From UBA1181 sp045639525 (GTDB lineage: Bacteria > Bacteroidota > Bacteroidia > Bacteroidales > Paludibacteraceae), in assembly GCA_045639525.1 (NCBI GenBank), contig JAZUDI010000085.1:1-21407 (forward strand): a stretch of 21,407 nucleotides of DNA, read 5' to 3'. Position 1 is the stretch's first letter. The number at the start of each line of letters is the position of its first letter. The translations under genes were made by a program, and so were the position numbers. The notes under the pieces were generated by a model. The model did no database searches. It had not been told where the DNA came from and worked only from the letters and a program-made list of their open reading frames with translations. Shown here piece by piece: positions 14,785-21,407 of this stretch.

Positions 14785-16508
14785 CACCAAAAGATTTGAG
14801 AGTTATATTCCGTCACATTGCCGCAGTTGTCCTTCACAACCACCCGCAACTCGTGGTTCTTGTTTTTTTCCACTAAATTCTTGTCCAACCAGAAGGTAAT
14901 CTGGCGAGTCTTGAAATCAAACTCAAACATCACCCATTTGCCATCGATGTAGCCGTCGTAAGAGGCGATACCAGAGTGGGCGTCATTGATCTTCAGACGG
15001 ACAAAGGGTTGGGTGACCAAATTTTTCGTATGTACGGCTTGGATGGTTGGCGCCTCCAGATCCGCAGCCACGGCGAAACGGCCGAACGAATTGACATTGG
15101 CCACCATATAACCATTGTTGTAATGACCAGGGAAGGCACCCAAGAGCGTGCCGTTTTCAGCCACCTTCGCGATGTAATATTTGCTCTTATCCACCAAAGT
15201 ATCTTGAGTCAATCGGATGGAGAGGTCGCAGTAACGATGCACGGGCGCCGACCATAGACCGATCTGGTGGATATTGGAGAAGTAACCCGGCTTAACGGGC
15301 TCAATCTCCTTGTAATTCTCAGCCACATCCGTATAGAGCGCCTCCGCAGGCAACTGCATCGCGAAATTCTCCTTCAAAATAAACTGTGCGGTTCCACACT
15401 GGATCAAACTATCCGCAGGTAGCGTCGATTTGTCCCAAGACATCTTCTTGCCATGAATCACAAACGAGAGTTCGTCGCTATTGTTGAAATCATCGATCAC
15501 CACATACTTCACCCTATAATCACGCTCCTTATCAATGACGAAGGTTCCCGCCAAACCGCCATGGATATTGAGCGGCAAATTCTTATCCTTGAAGGACTTC
15601 ATATAGAATTCACCCGAAGTGAGCTGTTGCTTGTAGTCGATGAAACCATTCAAGGCGCGGGTTTCGGAGAATTTGATATCGGTGATATGGACATCCGAAA
15701 TCAAGAGATCATCCACATAGAGTTTCAGACGGCGCGGCGTATAACGGAAGGGGGCGTTGGTCATCTGATCGATCGCCTTCACGGCAAAACCGATCTTTCC
15801 CCAGGCGTTGATGTTCTCTCCGCCCTTCAAGACACGCTTACGGGCCTTATTGACAATCATAGGGAACTTCTGCTCCTCCAAATCGTTGACACGTCCCTCT
15901 CCGTCCAAACCATAGATTTTCACACCATCGATACGGGGCGCGCGGTCATCCAAGATGCCAAAATACTTGTTTAGGAGAAACGGGTTCTGCAACGCCTGAT
16001 CCTCGGTGCGGCGCACCTCAAAGTGGAGGTGAGGACCACCTGAAGAACCCGTATTGCCTGAAATGGCGAACTTCTCCCCCTTCTTCACCACAAAATCGTT
16101 AGGACCCAAATCGATCTCCACCTCATATTTTTGCTCTCCATACTGTTTCGCCTTCACGATGGAGTCCAATTTAGGAACAAATCCATTCAAATGGGCGTAG
16201 AGCGTCGTATAGCCGTTAGGGTGCGTGATCAGGACACACTTACCGTAACTGGCGCGATGGATGGAGACATGCGAGACATATCCGTCCGCCACCGCATAGA
16301 TCGGTTTGTTCTCCTCTCCATTGGTTCTGAAATCCATACCTCCATGGAAATGGTTGCGTCGCATCTCGGCGAAGCTACCGCTCAAAGTCGTTTCGAAACG
16401 GACAGGGGAACAGACTTCCCAACTCTCCAATGCCTTATTCTCTAATGATTGTGCGGTCGAAAGCGAAGCAACCGCACCCAACATTAGCGAAAAAAATACT
16501 CTTTTCAT
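14784..16508 (-). CDS. M23-family metallopeptidase (LytM-like), exported
   Basis: This 574-residue protein has a signal peptide (residues 1-19, ending LSTAQ) and an N-terminal M23 peptidase domain (about 40-170). The zinc and catalytic residues are present: H55 and D59 in HFHGGMDF, H106 in LYAHL, H160 and H162 in GPHLHFEV. It should cut peptide cross-links of peptidoglycan or Gly-rich peptides in the periplasm or outside the cell. The remaining 400 residues are beta-rich, without recognised motifs (for example SYDGYIDGKWVMFEFDF near the end), and probably form Ig-like domains for substrate or partner binding. The domain order (peptidase first, long tail after) is seen in Bacteroidota M23 proteins. 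It is first in a two-gene operon and its stop overlaps the next start by one base. Confidence 0.9.
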   Translation of the reverse strand: MKRVFFSLMLGAVASLSTAQSLENKALESWEVCSPVRFETTLSGSFAEMRRNHFHGGMDFRTNGEENKPIYAVADGYVSHVSIHRASYGKCVLITHPNGYTTLYAHLNGFVPKLDSIVKAKQYGEQKYEVEIDLGPNDFVVKKGEKFAISGNTGSSGGPHLHFEVRRTEDQALQNPFLLNKYFGILDDRAPRIDGVKIYGLDGEGRVNDLEEQKFPMIVNKARKRVLKGGENINAWGKIGFAVKAIDQMTNAPFRYTPRRLKLYVDDLLISDVHITDIKFSETRALNGFIDYKQQLTSGEFYMKSFKDKNLPLNIHGGLAGTFVIDKERDYRVKYVVIDDFNNSDELSFVIHGKKMSWDKSTLPADSLIQCGTAQFILKENFAMQLPAEALYTDVAENYKEIEPVKPGYFSNIHQIGLWSAPVHRYCDLSIRLTQDTLVDKSKYYIAKVAENGTLLGAFPGHYNNGYMVANVNSFGRFAVAADLEAPTIQAVHTKNLVTQPFVRLKINDAHSGIASYDGYIDGKWVMFEFDFKTRQITFWLDKNLVEKNKNHELRVVVKDNCGNVTEYNSQIFW

Positions 16509-16528
16509 CTATCTTTATTTTATGACCA

Positions 16529-16536
16529 CAAATTTA
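16529..16536 (-). promoter_or_regulatory. Possible -7 element of the M23/C69-like operon
   Basis: TAAATTTG on the minus strand fits TAnnTTTG, and transcription would start about 15 nt before the ATG at 16508. The -33 element is poor (TTGG at 16562-16559, 22 nt away). Confidence 0.35.
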
Positions 16537-16630
16537 CCAAATCCATTCAATTTAAATTCCAACACGAATAAAACATAACAGACATCCACCGCTATTTTTA
16601 GAAACTTTAAGGATTTATTCGGTAGAAAGG

Positions 16631-16660
16631 TTTAAAGATTACCCAAATTTTATAATTTTG
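16631..16660 (+). promoter_or_regulatory. Promoter of the large DUF1573 gene
   Basis: TTTA (16631-16634), 18 nt, TAATTTTG (16653-16660) is close to the Bacteroidota consensus; the -33 box has one mismatch. Transcription would begin near 16667, just ahead of the hairpin at 16671-16686. Confidence 0.55.
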
Positions 16661-16670
16661 CATTCGCTTT

Positions 16671-16686
16671 ACGCCTGAAAAGGCGT
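16671..16686 (+). promoter_or_regulatory. 5'-end GAAA-tetraloop hairpin in the DUF1573 leader
   Basis: ACGCCT-GAAA-AGGCGT is a perfect 6-bp stem capped by a GNRA tetraloop. It would be almost at the 5' end of the transcript, with 37 nt to the start codon, and lacks a T-run. A 5' hairpin of this kind can protect an mRNA from decay, which would suit a strongly expressed gene. This role is inferred. Confidence 0.4.
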
Positions 16687-16723
16687 GGGAAATAGGAAAA
16701 ATGTTAAATTAAAATAGAAAGAA

Positions 16724-17794
16724 ATGAAAAAGTTAATGTTTTCTTTAATCGCTTTGTTCGCAGGTTTTGCGGCAGCGTTTGCGGAGGATGCTCCTGAAAT
16801 CTATTTCGAGAACATCGTTCATGACTTCGGAACCTTCCCTGAGGAGAACGGCAAGGTATCTTGCACATTCGAGTTCAAGAATACAGGTTCTGCTGATTTG
16901 GTACTCCAAAAGGTAAAAGCATCTTGCGGTTGCACCACACCGGAGTGGACCAAGGAGCCTGTCAAGGCAGGTGAGACTGGTATCGTAAAGGCTACTTACA
17001 ATGCGACTGGCCGTCCAGGTTCATTCACCAAGACCATCACCGTCACTTCAAACGCAGGTGAGAAGAGATTGACCATCAAGGGTGAGGTGATCCCTAAGGC
17101 ACAAAAGGTGGAGGACAAATATCCATTCGAGGTAAACGGTCTTCGCTTGATGAAGAAGAATATTTACTTCAACACCGTTATGTTCCCTAACAACTCAAAA
17201 GAGGAGAACATCGAGATCATCAACAACGGCAAAGAGGACATCAAGGTGTCATTCGACAATGTTCCTAAATTCGTTACTATCAAGTGCGACAACGAGACTT
17301 TGAAGCCAGGTGAGCGCAGCAACATCCGTTTGACCGCCATCACAAAGGATTCTGAGGTTTGGGGATCATTCAAGAAGACCCTTACAGTGAAAGCAAACGG
17401 CAAGCCTGCCACATTCGACGTGACACTCTACGGAAACGTAGCGGAGGACTTCTCCCAAATGTCTCCAACCGATTTGGCGAACGCTCCAGTTTTGGGCGTA
17501 GGCAACACCGTTCAATTGGGTGAAATCAAGGCTGGTTCTACCAAGACATTCAAGTTCCCTGTAACCAACAAGGGTAAGAACAACCTTATCATCCGTGCCG
17601 CTAACTGCGACGCGAAAGGATTTATCGTTACCGCTCCTAACAAGCCAATCAAGGCTGACAAGGAGGGTGCTATCATGGTAAAGGTTAATGCGGCGAACCT
17701 CCAAGCAGGTCAATTCAGCCAACGCTTGACTTTGGTTACCAACGATCCTAAGCGTAGCAACTTCGTCATCAACTTTATCGGTGAGATTAAATAA
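16724..17794 (+). CDS. Exported DUF1573 protein with SCGC motif
   Basis: This 356-residue protein has a signal peptide (residues 1-20, ending AAAFA) and three Ig-like beta-sandwich segments. The first (about 24-125) is a clear DUF1573 domain: EIYFENIVHDFGTFPE, FEFKNTGSADLVLQKV, then SCGCTTPEW with C68 and C70, and a closing TSNAGEKRLTIKGEV. The other two (about 133-240 and 250-356) have the same fold rhythm but no CGC motif; the third contains a lone Cys. DUF1573 function is unknown. Codon use differs from neighbours (more GGT, CGT and AAG), suggesting high expression, in line with a promoter, a 5' hairpin and a strong terminator of its own. It was probably transcribed alone. Confidence 0.85.
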   Translation: MKKLMFSLIALFAGFAAAFAEDAPEIYFENIVHDFGTFPEENGKVSCTFEFKNTGSADLVLQKVKASCGCTTPEWTKEPVKAGETGIVKATYNATGRPGSFTKTITVTSNAGEKRLTIKGEVIPKAQKVEDKYPFEVNGLRLMKKNIYFNTVMFPNNSKEENIEIINNGKEDIKVSFDNVPKFVTIKCDNETLKPGERSNIRLTAITKDSEVWGSFKKTLTVKANGKPATFDVTLYGNVAEDFSQMSPTDLANAPVLGVGNTVQLGEIKAGSTKTFKFPVTNKGKNNLIIRAANCDAKGFIVTAPNKPIKADKEGAIMVKVNAANLQAGQFSQRLTLVTNDPKRSNFVINFIGEIK

Positions 17795-17820
17795 TAACAC
17801 TCACGGTTAGACATAACAAA

Positions 17821-17858
17821 AGCGATAGGGTCGGTAATGCCTCCCTATCGCTTTTTTT
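17821..17858 (+). terminator. Strong intrinsic terminator after the large DUF1573 gene
   Basis: AGCGATAGGG at 17821-17830 pairs with CCCTATCGCT at 17843-17852 (10 bp, 12-nt loop) and is followed by seven T. It lies 26 bp after the stop codon and separates this gene from the thioredoxin-like operon. Confidence 0.92.
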
Positions 17859-17911
17859 GACTTTTTATTTTTTCGGTCTTATATTTTTATTGCCCCATCG
17901 TGATATTCCAC

Positions 17912-19009
17912 ATGAAAAAACTGATTTCAGCCATATTCATGATACTGACGCTCCTCTCTTGCGGGAAGAACGAACGGTATTATATACAGGGAAATCTGCG
18001 ATGTGTCAACGCACATGAGGCCTACCTGATGGAGATGACTCCAATCGGTCAATTGGAGATCATCGACAGCACCTCCATCCGAGGAGGCTCTTTCCGTTTC
18101 CGGGGGCATGTGGATTACCCCACAATGCGCTTCATCAAGATCGGAACCACCCGCCCCTTCCCGGTCTTTGTGGAGAACAACGATATCTCCATATCTGGAT
18201 CGGTACTCTACCCGGACGACATTGTCATCACAGGCTCCAACGCCCAAAACGACTTGAACATCCTGACGGAGAAATACAAGGAGGTGAACAACAAACGAAA
18301 CGCCCTCCTCGTCAAGATGACCAACGCCCAAAAGCGTGGGGAGCGGGCGCAAATTAAGCATCTAAAACAAAACTACGATCAACTACCCGACTCGCTTTTG
18401 CTCATCACCAACAATTTTGTGGCCAGCAATCCGACATCAGTGGGCGCCGCCTACTTTGTCTGTTCCCTGACCGAAACTTTCAGCATCTCCAAATTGGAGA
18501 GCGTGATCAAATTGTTCCACCCCTCCATCCATGGCTCCCAATACGTCAGCCACCTAAGGGATGAACTCACCCTCACCCAAAGATTCAAAGCGGGAGGATC
18601 CGCCCCCGATTTCACAATCAACACCACCGAGGGCGAGGTTGTCACACTTGCCGATTACGAGGGGAAATACCTCTACTTGGATTTCGGCGCCTCTTGGTGC
18701 AAAGAGACGGAGGAGCGCAATGAAATGTTGAAAGAGATTTACGAACAATACCACGACAGCGGATTGGAGATCCTCTCCATCTCACTGGATTCCGACGAGG
18801 AGGCTTGGCACGAATTCGCCTGCAAGGCGCCCGAACTTCCCTGGAAACAGGCGAGCGACCTGCTCTACTGGGCAAGCCCCGTCACCAAACATTACCACGT
18901 CAACAAGATTCCATACGGCGTCTTCATCGACCCGAACGGAAATATCATAAAGATCGATGCGGAGCGACTCACCCTGGGTGAATTGGCCCGCAAAACATTT
19001 GGCAATTGA
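17912..19009 (+). CDS. DUF4369/TlpA-like thioredoxin-fold lipoprotein with a single active-site Cys
   Basis: This 365-residue protein has a lipobox (LTLLSC, Cys17), so it is an envelope lipoprotein. Residues about 24-110 match the DUF4369 type (YYIQGNLRC, GGSFRFRGHV). A helical middle (KYKEVNNKRNALLVKM onward) leads to a C-terminal AhpC/TSA-TlpA-like thioredoxin fold (about 227-361): GSAPDFTINTTEGEVV, YLYLDFGASWC, LEILSISLDSDEEAW, KIPYGVFIDPNG with the usual Pro. The active site reads WCKET where relatives have WCxxC, so C263 lacks its resolving partner (ACG Thr codon). It may act as a monothiol isomerase, reductase or peroxiredoxin-like protein. It starts an operon with the CcdA-like gene 2 nt downstream. 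A start at 17900 would precede the signal peptide by four residues. Confidence 0.87.
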   Translation: MKKLISAIFMILTLLSCGKNERYYIQGNLRCVNAHEAYLMEMTPIGQLEIIDSTSIRGGSFRFRGHVDYPTMRFIKIGTTRPFPVFVENNDISISGSVLYPDDIVITGSNAQNDLNILTEKYKEVNNKRNALLVKMTNAQKRGERAQIKHLKQNYDQLPDSLLLITNNFVASNPTSVGAAYFVCSLTETFSISKLESVIKLFHPSIHGSQYVSHLRDELTLTQRFKAGGSAPDFTINTTEGEVVTLADYEGKYLYLDFGASWCKETEERNEMLKEIYEQYHDSGLEILSISLDSDEEAWHEFACKAPELPWKQASDLLYWASPVTKHYHVNKIPYGVFIDPNGNIIKIDAERLTLGELARKTFGN

Positions 19010-19011
19010 TT

Positions 19012-19710
19012 ATGGATTTCATCACTTATACCCCCAACTGGGAACACTACATCCTATCCTCCATCATCCTGGGAATCATCGTCTCGGTATGTCCCTGTAC
19101 TATGGCTACCAACATCACCGCACTGACGGCCATGTCGGACAAGGGAAAGGGAGGAAACCGCTCCTTCCTTCGTGGAGTGGCCTACGCACTGGGAAAGGCC
19201 AGCGCCTATCTTGCCCTTGGCATGGCTATTTTCCTCTTTGCGCAAGGACTTCACATTGGCGAGTTCATCCAACACATTTTCGGCAGAATTATCGGTCCGA
19301 TCTTCATCTTCATCGGTATCATGACGCTGGACATCATCCACATCCACGGATTGGAGGAGAAATGTGTGGGACTCTTCGATAAATGGGTGGGCGAAATCAG
19401 CTACGGGAAAGCTTTCCTCATGGGAATCCTCCTAGCATTCGCCTTTTGTCCTTACAGCGCCGCACTCTACTTCGGCATGGCAGTACCCTCCTCATTAGCC
19501 CTTACGAACGGCTATTGGGTACCGCTCTTCTTCGCCATCGGCGCCGCCATACCTTTGGTCGCGCTATCCGCCCTCTTCGCTTACGGCTTCGATTCGGCCA
19601 AGGAGGTTTTGCAAAAATTCCAACGCTACGAGCTTTGGTTCCGCAGATTTTTGGGCATTCTCTTCATCATCTCAGGAGTATTGTTTATCTTAGAGTATTA
19701 TTTTGAATAA
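19012..19710 (+). CDS. CcdA/ArsG-like six-helix membrane protein
   Basis: This 232-residue integral membrane protein shows six hydrophobic segments and belongs to the DsbD/CcdA-like transporter group, in the style annotated as ArsG-family in Bacteroidota. Paired Cys motifs are visible: VCPCTMATNI (C27, C29) in helix 1 and AFCPYSAAL (C146) in helix 4. In CcdA and DsbD two such Cys carry electrons from cytoplasmic thioredoxin to proteins outside the inner membrane. The name ArsG comes from a proposed arsenical efflux role, which cannot be told apart by sequence here. The gene starts 2 nt after the thioredoxin-like lipoprotein gene, so electron delivery to that protein is the simplest reading. 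A TTG at 19006 is a less likely start. Confidence 0.85.
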   Translation: MDFITYTPNWEHYILSSIILGIIVSVCPCTMATNITALTAMSDKGKGGNRSFLRGVAYALGKASAYLALGMAIFLFAQGLHIGEFIQHIFGRIIGPIFIFIGIMTLDIIHIHGLEEKCVGLFDKWVGEISYGKAFLMGILLAFAFCPYSAALYFGMAVPSSLALTNGYWVPLFFAIGAAIPLVALSALFAYGFDSAKEVLQKFQRYELWFRRFLGILFIISGVLFILEYYFE

Positions 19711-19729
19711 ATCATTCCATATCAACCGT

Positions 19730-20107
19730 ATGAAGAAGATATTATTGGGCCTATTGTTCGCAGCGCCGTTGATGACGGCAGGTGCGGCGGAGAAAGCGAA
19801 AATCGATTTCAACGAGACATCCTATGTCTTTCAGGAAAATATTTTAGGAGAGACCTCCGAACATGTTTTCGTATTCAAAAACACAGGTAGCGCGCCATTG
19901 GTGGTAACCGACGCAATTCCCTCCTGCGGATGCGTGAAACCCACTTGGACACGCCAGCCCGTACTGCCTGGCGATACTGGATCCGTCCACGTTTACTACA
20001 CCAGCAAAGTGAGTGGCGCCTTCCACAAAACCATCAAGATCTACTCCAACGCACAAGGAAAGAAACCTATGCTTACCATCACAGGAGAGACTAAAAACAA
20101 GAAATGA
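19730..20107 (+). CDS. Short exported DUF1573 protein with SCGC motif
   Basis: This 125-residue protein has a signal peptide (MKKILLGLLFAAPLMTAGAA, residues 1-20) and a single DUF1573 domain: KIDFNETSYVFQENILGE, VFVFKNTGSAPLVVTDAIP, then SCGCVKPTW with C66 and C68, and KTIKIYSNAQGKKPMLTITGE. It aligns with the first domain of the 356-residue protein at 16724, including SCGC and the following PxW. It sits 19 nt after the CcdA-like gene, the last of three co-oriented genes. A TTG at 19703 would overlap that gene and is unlikely. The convergent glycosyltransferase gene ends 13 bp away, and no terminator is visible between them. Function is unknown; a redox client role is inferred from context. 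Confidence 0.85.
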   Translation: MKKILLGLLFAAPLMTAGAAEKAKIDFNETSYVFQENILGETSEHVFVFKNTGSAPLVVTDAIPSCGCVKPTWTRQPVLPGDTGSVHVYYTSKVSGAFHKTIKIYSNAQGKKPMLTITGETKNKK

Positions 20108-20120
20108 TTAGGATTTGAGG

Positions 20121-21203
20121 TTACTTGCTCAGGTCAATCACCTGACGCTCCACCTCCCAATGATATTGCTCGGACGCTCTTTCGTATAGATCATGATCTA
20201 TCGGCGCTCCGAGCATTTCGTTTATTACAGCGGCCAACTGTTTGGGTTCATAATCACGGATCACCCTACCCGTTCCCGCCGTATTCAAGACACGGGCGAT
20301 TTCAGGGAAATCTGTCGCCAGCAACGGCACATGCGCCTGCATAAAATCAAAGACGCGGTTAGGCAACGCATAATAGTAACTTAGGCCTTTCTCCTTCAAG
20401 AGGCAAACGCCCAAATCCGAAGCGTTCGTATAGTCGGACAACTCGGCGAAGGGAATATGGCCCAAGAATTTCACGCGGTCAGACAAGCCATCCTTTTCAC
20501 ACTTTTCACGAAGCGTGTCGTATAGATCGCCCTTCCCAATCACAACAAATACCGCATTCTCCACATAGGGCATCGCATCCATGATCCACTCGATGCCCCG
20601 TCCTTCGTTGACGGCGCCTTGGTAGAGGATGATTCGTTTGCCACCAAAATTCAGTTTGTCGGATTTGCCAGAATAGGTACGCTTGAAAGGTACATTCCGA
20701 AGCACCTTCACATCAATACCATATCTTTGATGATAATAATCGGCGATCGACTGACAGACCGTATAACACTCCTTCACCCTTGGTAGAATCCACGATTCCA
20801 ACTTGGTCCAACAAGCTTTTACAAAGGGGCGTTGCGCCACCTCAGGCACCTCAGGGAACAGTTCATGGAGATCAACCGTAAACCGTTTACGTTTCAACTT
20901 GCTGGCCAAGTATCCCGCCAATATCGTATCGGTGTCGTTCGACCAGATGCGGTCGGAGGCGTGTCGTAGCAGATAAATGAAGAGCCTAATGTTGTACTCC
21001 AAATAGAAGAACGGCCCCTTCTTGAAAAAGAGCGGCAACCGTTTCGTGGCGTAGGGTTGGCGATAGTCGTGGCAAGGCTGATTTTGGGAACCCACCACCG
21101 TCACCTGCCACCCATTCTCATGGAAATAGGAGGCCACACGATGTACCCGTTGGTCAGACTCCAAATTGTTGATCACTGTCATGACTATCCGCTTCTCTGC
21201 CAT
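20121..21203 (-). CDS. GT4-family glycosyltransferase
   Basis: This 360-residue protein is a GT-B-fold glycosyltransferase of the GT4 type. The N-terminal half (IVMTVINNLESDQRVHRVASYF) is the acceptor domain; DLHELFPE is at 111-118. The C-terminal donor-binding half has KRIILYQGAVNEGRGIEWIMDA, VFVVIGKGDLYD and RVKFLGHIPFAELSDYTNASDLGVCLL, then LSYYYALPNRVFDFMQAHVPLLAT, in place of the classical E-x7-E motif region (NRVFDFMQA). It should transfer a sugar from an NDP-sugar to a cell-surface glycan, donor unknown. The start at 21203 (MAEKRIVM) is chosen: the added residues of longer readings have unrelated composition and overlap the upstream gene in another frame. It follows the nuclease-domain gene by 5 nt. 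Confidence 0.87.
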   Translation of the reverse strand: MAEKRIVMTVINNLESDQRVHRVASYFHENGWQVTVVGSQNQPCHDYRQPYATKRLPLFFKKGPFFYLEYNIRLFIYLLRHASDRIWSNDTDTILAGYLASKLKRKRFTVDLHELFPEVPEVAQRPFVKACWTKLESWILPRVKECYTVCQSIADYYHQRYGIDVKVLRNVPFKRTYSGKSDKLNFGGKRIILYQGAVNEGRGIEWIMDAMPYVENAVFVVIGKGDLYDTLREKCEKDGLSDRVKFLGHIPFAELSDYTNASDLGVCLLKEKGLSYYYALPNRVFDFMQAHVPLLATDFPEIARVLNTAGTGRVIRDYEPKQLAAVINEMLGAPIDHDLYERASEQYHWEVERQVIDLSK

Positions 21204-21208
21204 AATCC

Positions 21209-21407
21209 TTAAATCTCCTCCACCTTCCACTCCACGATGTTTCTCTCCTCCGTACTGAAGTTCGCCCCGATCTTCACAACCGGTTTGTCGGCGGAAGAGA
21301 TCTTCTTGGCATATTTTTTCATGTCTATCTGCGACAGGGCGTCGTCGGCCGATTGGTCGCGTTTGCACTCGATCACATAGACGCGGTTGTCCGTCTCGAA
21401 GAAGACA
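21209..21407 (-). CDS. C-terminal end of a PD-(D/E)XK nuclease-domain protein (partial)
   Basis: The last 65 codons of a gene entering from the right edge are visible, ending at TAA (21211-21209). The translation reads FFETDNRVYVIECKRDQSADD and ALSQIDMKKYAKKI, then VVKIGANFSTEERNIVEWKVEE. This is the C-terminal pattern of Bacteroidota AAA-ATPase-like proteins with a PD-(D/E)XK nuclease domain (PF09820 with PF08011); the ECK triplet supplies the E-x-K part of the active site. These are often multi-copy and of unknown role, perhaps mobile-element-linked. The start is outside the window. The glycosyltransferase ATG follows 5 nt after this stop, so co-transcription is likely. Confidence 0.75.
   Translation of the reverse strand, partial: VFFETDNRVYVIECKRDQSADDALSQIDMKKYAKKISSADKPVVKIGANFSTEERNIVEWKVEEI

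Noticed and set aside
17366..17800. 144-codon minus-strand frame inside the large DUF1573 gene
   Set aside because: Antisense of a highly expressed-looking gene; no independent evidence.
1..21407. rRNA, tRNA, riboswitch, transposase, integrase or CRISPR
   Set aside because: I looked for conserved stem or loop signatures, transposase-like frames and spaced repeats and saw none convincing; a profile search could still find a small RNA.

Overview
The window looks like chromosomal DNA from a Bacteroidales bacterium (phylum Bacteroidota). The support is: type IX secretion (T9SS) C-terminal sorting domains on three secreted proteins; promoter-like sequences of the Bacteroidota type (TTTG, about 19 nt, TAnnTTTG) instead of sigma70 boxes; few clear Shine-Dalgarno sites; an UpxY-type NusG paralogue; two DUF1573 proteins; and a DUF4369/thioredoxin-like lipoprotein. 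The T9SS signals argue against Bacteroides in the strict sense and suit a Prevotellaceae- or Paludibacteraceae-like gut or rumen lineage, but genus cannot be fixed from this window. No rRNA, tRNA, CRISPR array, transposase or phage gene was seen.

Layout, left to right. (1) Positions 1-170 hold a 24-bp hairpin and a 43-bp near-perfect palindrome. (2) 169-845 (-) is a higBA-type toxin-antitoxin pair with a good promoter and a possible repeat operator. (3) 1096-5717 (-) is a two-gene polysaccharide-degradation operon: a secreted GH43-GH30 fusion followed by a GH16 endo-glycosidase, both with ricin-like and T9SS C-terminal regions. (4) 5886-8994 (-) is an AT-richer accessory island: a tandem duplication of a small lipoprotein gene (each copy with its own promoter region), then a tightly packed three-gene operon of unknown function. 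(5) 9317-12339 (-) is a secreted Cthe_2159-like beta-helix protein whose start codon overlaps the stop of a small T9SS-sorted protein. (6) 12521-13048 (+) is a solitary UpxY/NusG-like antiterminator. (7) 13138-16508 (-) is an M23 endopeptidase translationally coupled to a C69-family dipeptidase homologue that has Gly where the catalytic Cys should be. (8) 16724-20107 (+) is a DUF1573 protein, a strong terminator, then a packed operon of a DUF4369/thioredoxin-like lipoprotein with only one active-site Cys, a CcdA/ArsG-like membrane protein, and a second DUF1573 protein. (9) 20121-21407 (-) is a GT4-type glycosyltransferase preceded by the C-terminal end of a PD-(D/E)XK nuclease-domain protein cut by the window edge.

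How the genes may work together: the GH operon probably attacks a complex galactan or glucan outside the cell. The M23/C69-like pair acts on peptidoglycan or peptides in the envelope. The CcdA-like protein probably carries reducing equivalents across the inner membrane to the monothiol TlpA-like lipoprotein, and the SCGC motifs of the adjacent DUF1573 proteins are candidate clients. This last cluster, the C69 pseudoenzyme candidate and the unknown AT-rich operon are the most interesting parts.
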